64,000 nt of DNA from Nilaparvata lugens (GCF_014356525.2 NC_052511.1:29525960-29589959), one strand, 5' to 3'; shown: positions 1 to 11,756, counted from the stretch's first letter. The notes: a model not told the origin generated them from the sequence alone. Numbers and translations are program-made.

Positions 1-1566
1 AGCATTTTCCATCAAAATATTAGAAGTTTACGTGAAAACTTTGATCGATTTTCCATCTACTTACACTCTTAATAACTAAACCAGCTGTCATTGTTTTATC
101 AGAGATTTGGATATCGGATTTTGAAGCGGAGTCCTATCAGTTGGACAGTTACAATCAGTATACGAAATGCAATAATACGTACAGATCAGGTGGTGTATTA
201 GTGTTTGTTTCGAAAAAGTATTCGGTTACTTCAATACCGTTAGATATGATAGCAGCCGATGCAATCAAGGTTACTCTTGATCTCGCCTCTGGTCGCAAAT
301 TCTCTGTTATCGCTGTTTATCGTCTTCATTCAGTATCTGTGTCAACTTTTATTGAGCAGCTTAACGATATTTTACCTTCATTCAATGATAGAAATTTAAT
401 GCTAATAGGCGATATAAATTTATGCTTACTTGAATCTTCGCGAATTGTAGACGAATACCAGACTTAATGAGTAGCCACGGCTTCACGCAACTATTAAATT
501 CTCCCACACGTGGTAATCGATGTATAGATCATATATATCTCAGGTCAAGAGACAATATATTATCTGAGGCCCATGTATTATCTTCTGTCGTAGTGATCAT
601 GATGCAACTATCTGCCTTTTGGATTCAAGTTATTTTCTATCAAATGTCAAACCGTTTTATTATAAAAATCAGAAAACTAAAACTATTGATAGGACTTTGC
701 TTTCTAATCTGTTGAGAAATGCAGTTTGGACTGAAGTTTTCAATACAATGAATGTGTCTGATGGATTTGATATATTTTTAAAAACTTTTCACGAAATAGT
801 AAATAAAGCCACCATTGAGAGTAGTAAATTAAATAAAATAAATAATGTCAAGATTTTGAAACCCTGGATGACGGTTGAGCTATGTAAGAGACAGCATCAT
901 AGAAATCGGTTGTATAAAAAAGTAAAGAAAAATCCACTAAATTTTAGATTGAAAAGAGAATTTGACATTTTTGCATTTAAATTGAAACAGGATATGGCAA
1001 GTAGGAAGAACAATACTACCATAATTTGTTTGATATGAATAAAAATAACCCACGAAAACAATGGGATACAATTAATAAAGTTTTGGGTACAGCGAATAAT
1101 AAGAAAAATGCCTTGATTCAATTAGGACATTTGACAATCCACATTTGACTGTTCAGCAACCGCTTGAAGTGGCTGAGGAGTTTAATAAATTTTTCGTCAC
1201 AATTGTAGAAAAGCTTATCGATCAAATCGATGACTCTAGCAATATGAACCCTTCTGATTTTAATAAAATGTTTCCTCCACTTTCTGTGCAAAACTCCTTT
1301 TTCTTTTTCCCAACTTGTGTAGATGAGGTAAAACGTATAATTTCTCAATTGAATCAAAATAAAGCATCTGGAATTGATGGTATATCAGCGTTTATCGTTA
1401 AACTTTCCAGTGAATTCATAAGTCCTGTGCTAGCTCATTTGATCAATCTAAGTTTTGAAAGTGGTGAATTTCCCGCATGCTTGAAGAGGGCGGTAGTCAT
1501 CCCATTATTTAAAAAAGGTGATTGCATGGATTTGAATAATTATAGGCCTATTTCACTATTTTCTGT
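1..1566 (+). pseudogene. LINE ORF2 5' half: APE endonuclease plus start of reverse transcriptase
   Basis: Non-LTR retrotransposon relic. Translated pieces run in order through an apurinic-type endonuclease: FHQNIRSL near 10, SEIW near 100, the GDIN motif near 410 and an SDHDA motif near 592. A connector follows, then the start of the reverse transcriptase, with NQNKASGIDG near 1350 and NNYRPISL near 1540. The pieces lie in several frames (141-467, 467-715, 619-1038, 1145-1566), so at least three indels or stops have accumulated. The APE plus RT order is that of the Jockey/CR1-like LINE groups; I cannot place the clade. The RT stops abruptly after the PISL motif, where hAT sequence continues in the same frame. 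The window starts inside the element. Confidence 0.8.
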
Positions 1567-3017
1567 GTGCCAAGAAAATATCAAACAGGAGATTAAAAAT
1601 GCTCAATATGTTTCTCTAATAGCAGATGAGACAACTGACATTTCGTCTGCATTTCAGTTAGTTTTAGTTTTTCGGTATATTTTATCAAATGGTCAACCAG
1701 TAGAGAGATTTTGGAAGTTCGATAATCCTGAGGGTCATGATTCACAATCGATTGCAAAATGTATTTTTTCAAGTTTGGATACTGTCATAACAATTCCAGA
1801 AAAACTCATTTCTCAAAGTTATGATGGTGCGAATGTGATGAGTGGACAACATGCTGGTGTGCAGACAATTGTGCAACAAACCTATAAGCATGCTTTTTTT
1901 GTGCATTGCTATGCACATCAACTCAATTTAATTGTAGCACAAGCAGCGAGTCAAAATCAAGATGTAAGAATTTTTTTCTCAGATGAGTGATATTACTAAT
2001 TTTTTTTCAAATTCTCCTCAAAGAATAGATGTTTTAGACAGAGTAGTCGGCAAACGTGTACCTAGGGCGTCAGCAACAAGGTGGAATTTTAAAAGTAGAA
2101 CTGTGAATACAGTTTTTGAATATAGAGAAGAGCTAATCGAGTGTATGGAGGAGATTCAATCCACATCAAAACAACCTTCTAGTATTATAAAAGCAGGTCT
2201 TCTCAAAGATAATAGATTCATTTTTTGGCTCTCGGTTTTTCACAGGCTAATGCCTCATGTTGACATTTTATATAATCAGCTGCAAACAGTTAAGACAGAT
2301 GCTATGAAAATCAAATCAAATGTTGAACATTTTATCAAAGCTGTTGAAGAGGAAAGAACTAAAATGAATGATTTGATGGAGATGGTAGCAGACTGTGCAG
2401 GAAGTGTGCCCAAACGTTCAAGGCGCGAAGAGGACACCTACCTCAGTAGAACAGTGGCTGCCAAGGAAACCTGTGACATCATCACCACTCAAATCAAAAC
2501 CCGGTTCTCATTCACAACATTCTATTCAGCAATCTGTTTATTGGACTCACAAAAATTTGAACATTTCAATAAGGATTTCCCAGATACCTTGCTTGAAGAT
2601 ACTGTTAAGGTTTACTCATTTCTTGAGAAAAATCGCCTAAAAACCGAACTTGAAATAATTTTTAGAAGAGTAGACTTCAGAAATTTGCTTGGTGCTGTCA
2701 GTTTGCTACAATTTTTCATTGAAAATAACTTAACTTCGTCATTTTCCGAAACCTATAAACTTTTGTTGATAATTTCAACCATACCAATGACAACAGCTGA
2801 AGCTGAGAGGTGTTTTTCTACACTAAAACGAATCAAGACGTTTTTGCGCTCCACAATGAACCAGGACAGGCTATCAGCATTAGCAATGCTGACTATTGAG
2901 AAGGAAATGATAGCAAATATCATTAACTTCAATGAGAAGGTGATCGATGTTTACGCAGCAAGGAAGGAGAGGAGGATGGATTTTATTTTCAAAAAATGCT
3001 CTGTAAATGCCAACTAG
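1567..3017 (+). pseudogene. hAT transposase, C-terminal two thirds (ZMYM1-like group)
   Basis: Translation shows the RNase H-like core of a hAT transposase of the kind annotated as zinc finger MYM-type protein 1-like. SLIADETTDIS holds the first catalytic Asp (near 1620), SYDGANVMSG holds the second region (near 1820), and CYAHQLNLI follows. The protein then changes frame near 1980 and ends with the hAT dimerisation block (TAEAERCFSTLKRIKTFLRS, near 2790-2850). The N-terminal BED or TTF-type finger is missing. One frameshift (frame 2 to frame 3 at about 1978-1983) breaks the reading frame. The upstream end is fused in frame to LINE sequence, so any single ORF here is chimaeric. Confidence 0.85.
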
Positions 3018-3455
3018 AAGGAGGGTGAGTGTTAACAGAGTCTCTAAAAGCATGTTAATCCTTATTTCTTTGATTGGAAATTATCTTACATCGAGGAAAA
3101 ATTATTGCTGTTTTCTGTATAATTTTATGATTTGTACATGAATTATTCAATGGGAGTATGGGAGTACATCTTCTAGGTTGAGAATCCTGAGTATATCTAA
3201 ATACTTATTATTATTAAACGAAAATCCAAATTATTATATAGGTACTTAATATAATACAACCCATTAGAATATTTTGTTACCTATGTAATAATATGATAGG
3301 CCTAGTACTCTTCTAGGAATAAAAAATTACATTCTACTACGTGAAACGAGCAAAATTCACTTGAAACATGGGGTTTAACAAATTATTAAAGATCTAGATC
3401 TTGTTGCTCATGTTAAATGTGAACCCCCCATTAGTATTTGCACGAGCCGCCACTG
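1567..3455 (+). mobile_element. 5'-truncated hAT element with 3' terminus
   Basis: Downstream of the transposase stop at 3017, about 430 bp of non-coding sequence ends in GCACGAGCCGCCACTG (3440-3455). Its reverse complement begins CAGTGGCGGCTCGTGC, a hAT-style terminus. The 5' end and its inverted repeat are absent, so no target duplication can be tested. Confidence 0.55.
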
Positions 3456-3618
3456 TTTGAAAGATATTATTTCTTTATTTATAGAACATTTTCATTTGAG
3501 CCATTGGGAAGAGAGAAATTTTCATTTCAACCTGAGCTGGCTGCTTACATTATTACTTGTATTTCAATCAAGCAATATAAGTGTGTGTTTGAATAACCCT
3601 CATTATTACTTTTTCTAG

Positions 3619-3777
3619 GCAACTGTAGATCCAGAGGTATATGATCCAGATACCAGTGTAACAAGCATTGGAGCCTCAGACTTTGAAATGGAAAGGATGA
3701 TAAGGAGTGAGCCAGCATCATGTATTAGCACTCCAATCAGTATTATGTTATGTTATGTTTTAACTACAGAAAAATGA
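3619..3777 (+). CDS. Orphan exon-like ORF, 52 codons, unknown
   Basis: A pyrimidine-rich stretch and AG (ctttttctag, ending 3618) precede an open frame of 52 codons ending in TGA at 3775. The peptide is acidic and non-repetitive (DPEVYDPDTSVTSIGASDFE). It looks like a last exon behind a 3' splice site, but I do not recognise it and see no upstream exon. It could be the last exon of a host gene captured or stranded here, or part of an element. Confidence 0.3.
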   Translation, partial: ATVDPEVYDPDTSVTSIGASDFEMERMIRSEPASCISTPISIMLCYVLTTEK

Positions 3778-3960
3778 ATATTTTCATAGTGACTTGGTAA
3801 TCTTTGGAAGTTTATATACTAATATTAATTTCTTAATCTTGAATATAATTTTTTTTTCTTTTCGATGAAATTTGTATTTTATGATTAACCATTATGTTCT
3901 ACCTACAGAAAAATGAATATTTTCTTAGTGACTTGGTAATCTTTGGAACTTTTGTAGTAT
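3750..3960 (+). repeat. Duplicated block of about 57 bp, 130-140 bp apart
   Basis: The segment around 3760-3812 (ACAGAAAAATGAATATTTTC followed by TAGTGACTTGGTAATCTTTG) recurs at about 3905-3952 with few changes. The first copy overlaps the stop codon of the orphan exon, so the repeat may come from a local duplication of that gene end. Confidence 0.7.
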
Positions 3961-4250
3961 TATACTTGAGTATAAATAACATATTGTACATTGTCTGAAT
4001 AATAAGGTGAAGTGTTTTTGTTTTCTTTTTAAGTATACACTGTCTCTGCTACTAACGTCTTTTATATTTCCCTTCATAATGAATTTCACCTAGTTTTAAG
4101 GCGTGTTTTCGTATTGAAAGGTTTTACCAATCAATCATGTAACATTGTTGTTTTTTTTTCACCTAATTCCAGAAGTCTTTGAATCCGCTCTGGCAAAAAA
4201 CCTTCCAGCAGGAAATCACGGTATAATTAAGTTGTTCTTTCTGTTTTTCA

Positions 4251-4369
4251 TACAGAGAGTATGAAAAGTCTGAAGGATGCATGTCTACGGTAACATCTCA
4301 TTTTAATTCTTTTGATATTTTGAATCTTATACCTAATCATCCATTTCCAGACTTTTTACACTCTCTGTA
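4251..4369. mobile_element. 119-bp MITE with mariner-like inverted ends
   Basis: TACAGAGAGTATGAAAAGTC (4251-4270) faces GACTTTTTACACTCTCTGTA (4350-4369). The ends form an inverted repeat of about 20 bp starting with TA on both sides, which fits a TA-duplicating Tc1/mariner-type non-autonomous element. There is no coding capacity. Confidence 0.65.
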
Positions 4370-4619
4370 CCGGTATCCAATTTGGTTAATATTTTCCTCT
4401 TGCAGCTATATCAAAGTTTTTATTATGCTGAGTTCGCTCTAGAGTGAATATTTATTTTAGGAAAACTCTTACCTACTTCTGTGCTTACAATAGAAGAATA
4501 TTCATATTGGAACCTGATAGCCAGTGTGAATTACATCTTTTGTACATGCAGATTCAGGGAATGGTTTTACTGAAAGAAAATATTCATTCTGAAGTTAGTC
4601 CTGCTTCATGAAAACTTTG

Positions 4620-4880
4620 GTATAGGCACAAAAGAGAAAAATATTGGTCCAGATTGAATTGATGTAACATTAGTAAGGGATGGAGGAAGAATTGGTAAGG
4701 TACAAAAGAAAAATCAGTACAGGAACCATACAGAAATCGGTAAGCAAGCAAAAAAAACATTGGTACAAGAAGCTGAAAAAATTCAGTTAATAACTCAGCC
4801 AAAATCAGTTTTGGATCTACTTCGTTTTGGTAGAAAAAATTAGTACAAGAAAAAAAAACAGTTTGGGTCTAGCATTTCTT
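4620..4880 (+). repeat. Degenerate short-period repeat around GGTACAAG
   Basis: Variants of AAAATTGGTACAAGAA recur every 20-35 bp (near 4690, 4710, 4735, 4755, 4840). They look like an old minisatellite with unequal unit lengths. The open frames on either strand here come from this low complexity. Confidence 0.4.
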
Positions 4881-5647
4881 TATTCCATAATGCAGAAACA
4901 TTAGTAGTTGATCAAGTCTAATTCAGTCCGTGAACTAGTTCTGAGAAAAAAATTATCATCTGACTGAAATTTCAAAGTACCAAACTTTAATCGATGTACT
5001 TTAATTGATGTGGACTAATATTTCCCCAGTACATTGTGACGTCATTAGTTTTCCACCATTTCGTTATACCAATATTATTTCAGTAAGCGAAATTCCCAAT
5101 GTTTCATTAGTACAGGTAGTGGCATGGGATTTTCGCGGCCAACCGATATTTCTCAGGTAATATTTCTCTCCGTGTATTAACAGTTTTGAACACTTTATCA
5201 TGGAACTTGCCTTTTCGAATTCATACTTATTCGAAAGCTTATGAAATGGAGAAGTTTTTGAAATATTGAAACCACTATAATTACCCGATGAAAAATCGAG
5301 AAAAAACGGTTTGAAATTTGACTTTGAATTTGAAGAATAACATTTTTTCAAGTTTAAGCCCTAATCAAAAACTACAAAATATCTAAACAACAAATAGAAT
5401 TACATTAATTTTGTTTGAAATGTTTTTCTCTTTCCAACAATACCCTTGAAATTGAAATTCAACCTGTAGTTTTTGACTTATTGAGTATTCAATGACCGGA
5501 GGTGGGCATATTCTGAAAATATCGAAAAATCGATATATCTCGAAAACTAAGGTCGATAGGAAAAACGTTTACTGAACATTTTTTGTCAGAAATGTAGAGT
5601 AAAATCTATGGTCAACTGCTGTTACAACCTTGGTGGGACACCCTGTA
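4881..5647. other. No gene seen; AT-rich unique-looking sequence
   Basis: No supported coding region on either strand. Near 5629-5647 lies GGTGGGACACCCTGTATA, a phrase I have seen at the edges of dispersed insect repeats; the element it would bound here is not clear. Confidence 0.4.
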
Positions 5648-6135
5648 TATGTTATTTTATCAAAGAAACTGTTTTATCGAGAAACTAAATATGACTAGTA
5701 TTGTAGTCCATAATATAACAAATCGAATGACATATGATAGATTCTTTTCCGATCAATGGTTACAGAGATAATTGATTTACTGTTTGCTGTTTACTATGGC
5801 TAAGCGAGTCAGCGGCAGCTGTTTCCCCTTCCACAGCATCAAATCAAATCGCAAATACATAACAATATACATCCATGGGTTCGTAAAGAGAGTGACTACA
5901 TTGATTATTTGGCTCATTTTTCTTTAAAATTACTTTCTTCGAAGTTAATCGAAGAAAACAGAAAAATCAAATTGCAGACCCCCTGAATTTTCTCATATAT
6001 ATATTATTTTATAAAGAAAACTGTTAATTTTATTGAAAAAATGAATATAGCTAATATTGTAGTCCATAATATAAGGAATCGAACGATGTATAATAGAACT
6101 GTTTCTGATCAATGGTTACAGAGATAATCGATTTC
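5648..6135 (+). repeat. Two direct copies of a 130-bp non-coding repeat
   Basis: The segment 5648-5780 (containing TATTGTAGTCCATAATATAA and ATCAATGGTTACAGAGATAA) recurs at 6004-6135 with roughly 80-85% identity by eye. The 220 bp between them is unrelated. Nothing coding is visible; the next 340 bp also hold no gene. Confidence 0.7.
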
Positions 6136-6489
6136 CCCGTGATTACCTGCATTTCTCAACTTTGAGGGGGGCTAGGGGGGAAAGCTCCAAGGGGATTTCT
6201 TGGGACTTTTGGGAGAATGATCCTCTGGGAGGGTTCTATCGATGGTGAGAGATTCAGCTTTTATTTAATTTTTGGATCGAAAAAACCATTATTGACTGGG
6301 CTATTTGCATTGTGCAAGAATTTTTTTATCAATCTTGAATAAATAACCCTGCTTAACTTATTTTTTAGTATTTTGTTGTTACATTTCAATGAGCATTAAA
6401 AAATAGTGTTTGCTACAACATGATTCAGTGTTCTCATCTCACCTCTTGCTACACTTAGAATTTACATTACATTTCATTTATCTTACAAT

Positions 6490-8061
6490 TAACCTTTGAA
6501 GAACTACAGGAAATAAAAAAGTCTTTAAAAAACAAAAAATCCTATGACTGTTATAATATATCGAATTACTTAGTTAAACAATCAGCCTTTTCAATTTTAA
6601 AGCCATTGGTATACATTTTCAATAGTTCAATGCAGACTGGGTATCTACCTTCTAAGCCAAAGCTCTCAAAAATTGTTCCTATTTATAAAAAAGGAGAATG
6701 TCCTACCAGAAAATTACTGTCCTGTATCAAATCCCCCAGTATTTTCAAAAATATTCGAGTATGTAGTATTGAGGAGATTGAGAAAGTATTTGAATGGGGT
6801 TGGTTTGTTGTCTCCCAAGCAATATGGATTCAGGCCAGGGTTTTCTATAAATGATGCAGTTTTATCTTTAATGAATGAAGTCCTGACTTCTGTTGATAAT
6901 ATATCAAAGGTTTGTGGTGTCATAGCAGATTTATCAAAGGCTTTCAACCTGGTAAATGAGGAAATTTTATTGGAAAGGCTTAGATTCTATGGTTTTCAGG
7001 GTTCAGTGCTCAAATGGTTCAAGTCATATTTTGAAGATAGATATCAGAGGGTTGTTATTGATTCTCACCCAAGTATATATAAATCTAAATGGTTGAAAAC
7101 TAGAAGTGGAGTACCTCAGGGTACCGTGTTAGGTCCTTTACTTTTTTATTATATATAATATGGTTTACCCTTGCACCTAAAGCCAGCTCACTGTGTTTTG
7201 TATGCAGATGATGTCAGTATTTTACTAAAAAATGACAGTCAATCTAATATGGATCTACAATTCCAAGAAGCACTTCAGAAATTGGATAACTAGTTAGCTG
7301 CAAATATGCTAAGATTACATTATTGCAAGACTAAAGAAATCTCATTCAGAACGTCAAGAGAGGTCCAGGTAAGAATTGGAAACAGCAGAGTCTGTCAAAG
7401 AAATATGCTAAGATTACATTATTGCAAGACTAAAGAAATCCCATTCAGAACGTCAAGAAAGGTCGAGGTGAGAATTGGAAACAGCAGCATTGAGTCTGTC
7501 AAAGACATAAAGTACTGGGTATAGTCATCGATTCAGAGATTTCATGGACACATTTGTCATATTTGAGAGGAAGACTTAGTTCTGCGATTTTTGCGATTAG
7601 ACATTTAAAATTACTGCTAGAGAAAGAAATGCTCAGACAGGTATATTTTTCGATATTTCATTCCCTCTTGACATTTGGTATTGTTTTCTGGAGGAATTCA
7701 AGTGGTGTTATGGAGTTATTCAGACTGCAGAAAAGGATATTGAGAGTAATGACAGAAGAAACAAGAATAACCAGTTGTCGGCCAATTTTCGAAGAATTGA
7801 AAATCCTTCCATTGCCTAGTCTTTACATTTTCAAGACACTTTGTTTTATAAAGAAACACCAACCAACATGTGTTCAATACAGGAGAGGTATTTCATAATT
7901 ACGGAACTCGTTACAGGCAAAACTTGAGAGTCGAGGTTCATCAAACAACTCTTTATCAGCTGGGAGTGAAAAGTGCTGGTATAAGATTGTTCAATGCTCT
8001 ACCTGCGCATCTCAAGATGAACGGTAAGGGTTTCAAGACAATAATAAAAATGAATTATTGA
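6490..8061 (+). pseudogene. LINE reverse transcriptase and C-terminal region, 5'-truncated
   Basis: The RT domain is recognisable through the fingers (KKSYDCYNIS near 6535), an ADLSKAF motif near 6930, SGVPQGTVLGPLLF near 7110-7150 and the catalytic YADD at about 7201-7212. The LINE C-terminal region follows (7554-8061). Breaks visible: a frameshift near 6690, in-frame stops TAA at 7156 and TAG at 7291, a frameshift after 7500, another near 7880, and an internal tandem duplication. It differs in sequence from the LINE at 1-1566, so it is a separate family. An (TAA)n tail lies about 140 bp downstream. Confidence 0.85.
7302..7505 (+). repeat. 99-bp in-frame tandem duplication inside LINE RT
   Basis: The segment starting AAATATGCTAAGATTACATT at 7302 recurs at 7401. 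The 99-bp offset keeps the frame. The second copy carries a 5-bp segment (CATTG) missing from the first and a few substitutions. Confidence 0.9.
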
Positions 8062-8201
8062 ATGTCTCCGCATATTCAATTACGGAATTTATGGCTCATT
8101 GCAAGCAAGTAAGACTGATAAGATAAATTCTAAGACTAAGATTTGAATCGTTATACTGATTGACGAATCTACATACTCCTTTTAAAGGTGATCAATAGAT
8201 G

Positions 8202-8202
<1 letters not shown>

Positions 8203-8269
<67 letters not shown>
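8203..8269 (+). repeat. (TAA)n microsatellite, probable LINE 3' tail
   Basis: About 22 TAA units with one slip (ATATAA) near 8237. The position shortly after the last LINE codon suggests that it began as the simple-repeat tail of that LINE. Confidence 0.8.
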
Positions 8270-8401
8270 TCTACTTTCAATCCTGCATTGACGTCATCTT
8301 ACCTGAGCGTTCTCCTTTATGATAAGAGCTGGCTGGGATAATTATTAGATTGTCAGTTTGATTTTGGCATTCTCCTTATTATATCCAAAAGTGTTAGTCC
8401 A

Positions 8402-8871
8402 CATAAATCAAGGTTGACCTTACTACTCAGCCTTCAGTCAGCGCCATCACATGGATTGGATTTGACCATCACCAATTCATGGCTTGAATACAAGAAGGAG
8501 GCAAGCAAACAATGTCTATCTTCAAAAGAAGTAATGGACCTCATCCACTTCCGACAATATGTTGTTGAAACTCTAATTATTGGTGGAAAAATCAGACAAA
8601 AAAAAGGGGGAGGCCATCTGGTGATGATCCATCAACACCTGTACCAATTCACCACAAGAGAGTAGCCGCCATCAAACCTGTGATGGATGTAAGATATGAT
8701 GGAATGCATCACCTGCCAGAAGTTAGCACCAAGACAAAGATCGCTGCAAAAATTAGGGCTGCAAGAGCAAAACGTACTTTTCATGAACAAAATGCAAAGT
8801 ATATTTGTGCATATCAAAGCAACATAATAGCTTTGCACAATTCCATACAAAATAATACTTTTTTGAAATGA
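8402..8871 (+). pseudogene. piggyBac transposase C-terminal fragment
   Basis: Two adjacent frames (8414-8665, 8680-8871) translate to the region after the third catalytic Asp of piggyBac transposases: TNSWLEYKKEASKQ, MDLIHFRQYVVETL and VRYDGMHHLPEVS. The same phrases occur in the decayed piggyBac at 27305-27685, so both belong to one family. One frameshift in the purine run near 8605 separates the pieces. The catalytic core and zinc tail are absent. Confidence 0.8.
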
Positions 8872-8965
8872 TTTTTCAAATTTCTTTGTTGTAAATAAGT
8901 GTTTATTCATCTTTATATTCATAGTTTATTCAAGCTAAATAATGGGTTCCGCGAGATTTCTTTTT

Positions 8966-9062
8966 AGAAAGAAATCTTCATTTTTCACAAACACAAAATT
9001 TGGAATTAAACAATTTGGACAAAGAAATCTTTATTTTTCACAAACATACAATTTGGACAAGT
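8966..9062 (+). repeat. Imperfect tandem duplication, ~55-bp offset
   Basis: AAAGAAATCTTCATTTTTCA (near 8969) recurs as AAAGAAATCTTTATTTTTCA (near 9024), each followed by CAAACA and a short A/T run ending in TTTGGA. It sits just after the piggyBac fragment. The next 400 bp show no gene. Confidence 0.65.
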
Positions 9063-9470
9063 GAAATTTGACGAAATGAATAACTCTCTCTTTGATGGTG
9101 TAAGCAGGACTGATGCTCGATGTATGAGAAAACTGGATCCAACAGTTCTAGGAGAGTTCCAAGAAGTTGTATAGAAACTGCTGAATGCTGTAGAATCTCA
9201 AGTTGTAACTTTCATCTATATATTCAACTTTTGTGAATATTCATGCTTCATCCTCATAATATCTGTACTTAAATTCCAATATTTCTTACAAAAAATTTTA
9301 ATTTTGTATTTATCTATGTTTATATTTTTTAATTAATAACCTAATATTGATGTATCAATAACATAGAATTAACTAACATGTTTAAATTCATAGAAAACAA
9401 TAATTACATATACTAATACCATCCTTAACATGAGAACTTCAATGAACCTATTATTCAATAAGATAACTGG

Positions 9471-9640
9471 AGTCCAGTATCAGTCACAGCATGATCCAGA
9501 TCTCAGATCCAGATGATCCGGGTGCAAAATATTTTTTTTTAAATTCTCAAAAACATTCTTTGTTAGTATTCTTATTTTTCGCTAGAAAACTTATAATGTT
9601 ATACTGAAAGGGTGTCTTCTTCAAGTCCCTATAGTATAAG
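9471..9640 (+). repeat. Dispersed repeat, copy A (partner at 38036-38200)
   Basis: CCAGTATCAGTCACAGCATG, GATCCAGATC, a poly-T run and CTGAAAGGGTG resemble the order CAGTATCAGTCACCATG, GATCCAGATCCGG, poly-T and CCGAAAGGGT at 38036-38200. The copies are diverged but collinear over about 160 bp. Function unknown. Confidence 0.55.
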
Positions 9641-9689
9641 TTTGTTTTTCACAAAAAATCATGAAATTTGTTTTATTAAATTTTTACTT

Positions 9690-9806
9690 TCCTTGCCCTA
9701 TTACCATAGGTGAGGAAAGTATTGATTTCCGAAAAAAATTAAGGTACCCCAATTTGTAAATTTCTATACGTTTTGAGGTCCCCTGAGTCCAAAAAAGTGG
9801 TTTTTA

Positions 9807-9892
<86 letters not shown>

Positions 9893-10020
9893 AGTGTATG
9901 TGCGTCTGTGTACACGATATCTTATCTCCCAATTAACGGAATGACTTGAAATTTGGAATAAATTGAAGAAATTGTGAGCAAAATTGTGTCCAAGATACCA
10001 GGGTCCATATCTAATTCGAC
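9690..10020 (+). mobile_element. Dispersed planthopper-type repeat with (GT)n core
   Basis: The block TTCCTTGCCCTATTACCATA ... AAATTAAGGTACCCCAATTT ... AGGTCCCCTGAGTCC, then a (GT)n tract (9809-9888), then CGATATCTTATCTCCCAATT, is a recurrent non-coding unit that I recall from planthopper sequence. That recall is the only basis for the taxonomic hint. No ORF and no clear termini. Confidence 0.5.
9809..9888 (+). repeat. (GT)n microsatellite
   Basis: About 40 GT units with one interruption (GTGGTG near 9861). Confidence 0.95.
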
Positions 10021-10798
10021 AGGACCTAGGAAAGGGTTGTTATCAGCTGGAAGATCTAGTGACTAAAAAGATAATAAAAACTAATCAATATTATAATGAA
10101 AAAGTTTCATGTCAAGGAAAATGATGCTTCACAATAATCAATCTTATAAATGGGGAAGTAGAATGAGATCATAACATATTATGATTATAATTTTTTAAAA
10201 TTTTTATTGGTATCTTTCAGACATTAATTTAATGATGGAAATATTTGATATGTATTTTTTCTATTAACAATATGTTTAAAATAAACTCATTATATGAAAT
10301 GTACTTCTATATTATATTAATAAATTATTCACAAAATGTAATATATTGCAAATATGTATGTAACTAGATTAATAAGGGAGAAATTTTGATAATGCAATAT
10401 TATGTAACACAGTTATTAAGATGTATGTTGAAGTATTTTTAAGTACGTAATGAACTTGAACATAATTTTTATTGATTGAAAAAATGTTTTGTCAGGATAT
10501 GCCATACATACTGTAATAATTAATTTGTATTTTATTATGCATTAATTCTTTTAGTAATGAAGTATTGAAAATTCAAGGGAATTATTTAACTGCATAAATA
10601 AATAAATATAGATGATTACTTTACAGTTCTGTTATCTGGATTGATGGTGAAGTAGGATTAAGTTTGTGTATTGAAGAGGAAAAGGTATATTATAGTTTGA
10701 GAGGGTATATTGGTAAACATGAAGCATGTTGATAAGAGGGTGTACCAGAATGAGTATTTTTATGTATAGGAATATTGATTATAGAAGTTTATTGTAAT
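10021..10798. other. No gene seen; AT-rich
   Basis: No supported coding region or clear repeat boundary. It may include the outer part of the LTR of the gypsy element that begins downstream, but I found no second copy to prove it. Confidence 0.35.
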
Positions 10799-11083
10799 AG
10801 TATCATAGAGAAATAATAGCGTAAGTAGATATCCCATGGTATAGGGAATTTATGTCGCAGCTTTTACTGTTATATCAAGCCGATTACCGTCGATTATTGT
10901 CAATTTTTACTGTTTTGTTGGGGTGAGAGTGTATGAACTGCACAATTTGAGAGACTACCAGCGTCACACAGCTGCATAGGAAAAAACTATGTGAACTATC
11001 AGCTTGGGATAACAGTAAAAATTGCGACATAAATTCCCTATACCATGGGATATCTACTTACGCTATTGTTTCTCTATCAAAGT
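10799..11083. mobile_element. Foldback element with ~82-bp inverted arms
   Basis: The arm 10799-10880 (containing GTAAGTAGATATCCCATGGT and ATAGGGAATTTATGTCGCA) is matched in inverse orientation by 11001-11083 (TGCGACATAAATTCCCTAT, ACCATGGGATATCTACTTAC). About 120 bp separates the arms. Arm identity is about 90% by eye. It is non-coding; the ORF crossing one arm is a by-product. Confidence 0.85.
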
Positions 11084-11229
11084 ATCTTATAATATGGGAA
11101 TGCTACCCAAAATAAGGAGATTCGCCATCATTTTGTTAGTAAGTCAGAGTACTGCTAATTTATTTTTGATATATGTAAGTTATATAGCTAATTACTTATA
11201 TAGTCAGCACTCCTCATTCCATTATTGTT

Positions 11230-11396
11230 GATGTAGCATAGTTGTATTGGAAAGTAACATTGTATTTAGTAGTCAGTTCCAAGCTAGCAGACATAGCAAA
11301 CGGAGCTCTATCGCGAGATATAAAATTATTGTAATTTTTGCTTAACAAATAAATTCATTTTTTAAAAAGACTATTTTGATTAATCACAATCCTAAC
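11230..11396 (+). repeat. Probable 5' LTR end of a Ty3/gypsy element
   Basis: The stretch before the putative primer-binding site contains a polyadenylation-like AATAAA (11348) and ends AATCCTAAC. The start TGTAGCATAG at 11230 is only a guess, because no 3' LTR copy is present in the window for comparison. Confidence 0.35.
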
Positions 11397-11414
11397 TGGC
11401 ACAGTCAGTAGGAC
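11397..11414 (+). promoter_or_regulatory. Putative primer-binding site of the gypsy element
   Basis: TGGCACAGTCAGTAGGAC begins with TGG, as expected for a site complementary to a tRNA 3' CCA end, and stands between the LTR-like segment and the leader. The tRNA partner is not assigned. Confidence 0.4.
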
Positions 11415-11756
11415 ACTTCAAAAATGAGAATTTGGTTTTTCGGTTTTTACCGTTAATGAAGTGTTCATGAACATACGAAAAAGTTGTATCAGTCACCTAA
11501 CATCGGGACTTAAATAAGTGAACAATCATCAAAATAACTTCTATCAAATTGAATAAGTTGGTGAACTATTATAATATTAAATTCGTGAGTGTTGTTTGCA
11601 AAATTATATTTCTACTCAGTCACTTAATATTGGAACAAGAGTGAAAAATAATAAAATTAGTAAACAGTATAGTAAAGTGTTAACAATACCGTATTTAATC
11701 TACAAAGTGAATCAAGAAAAAGCGACAGACTTTCAATATCAGCTCCTTCATCATCT

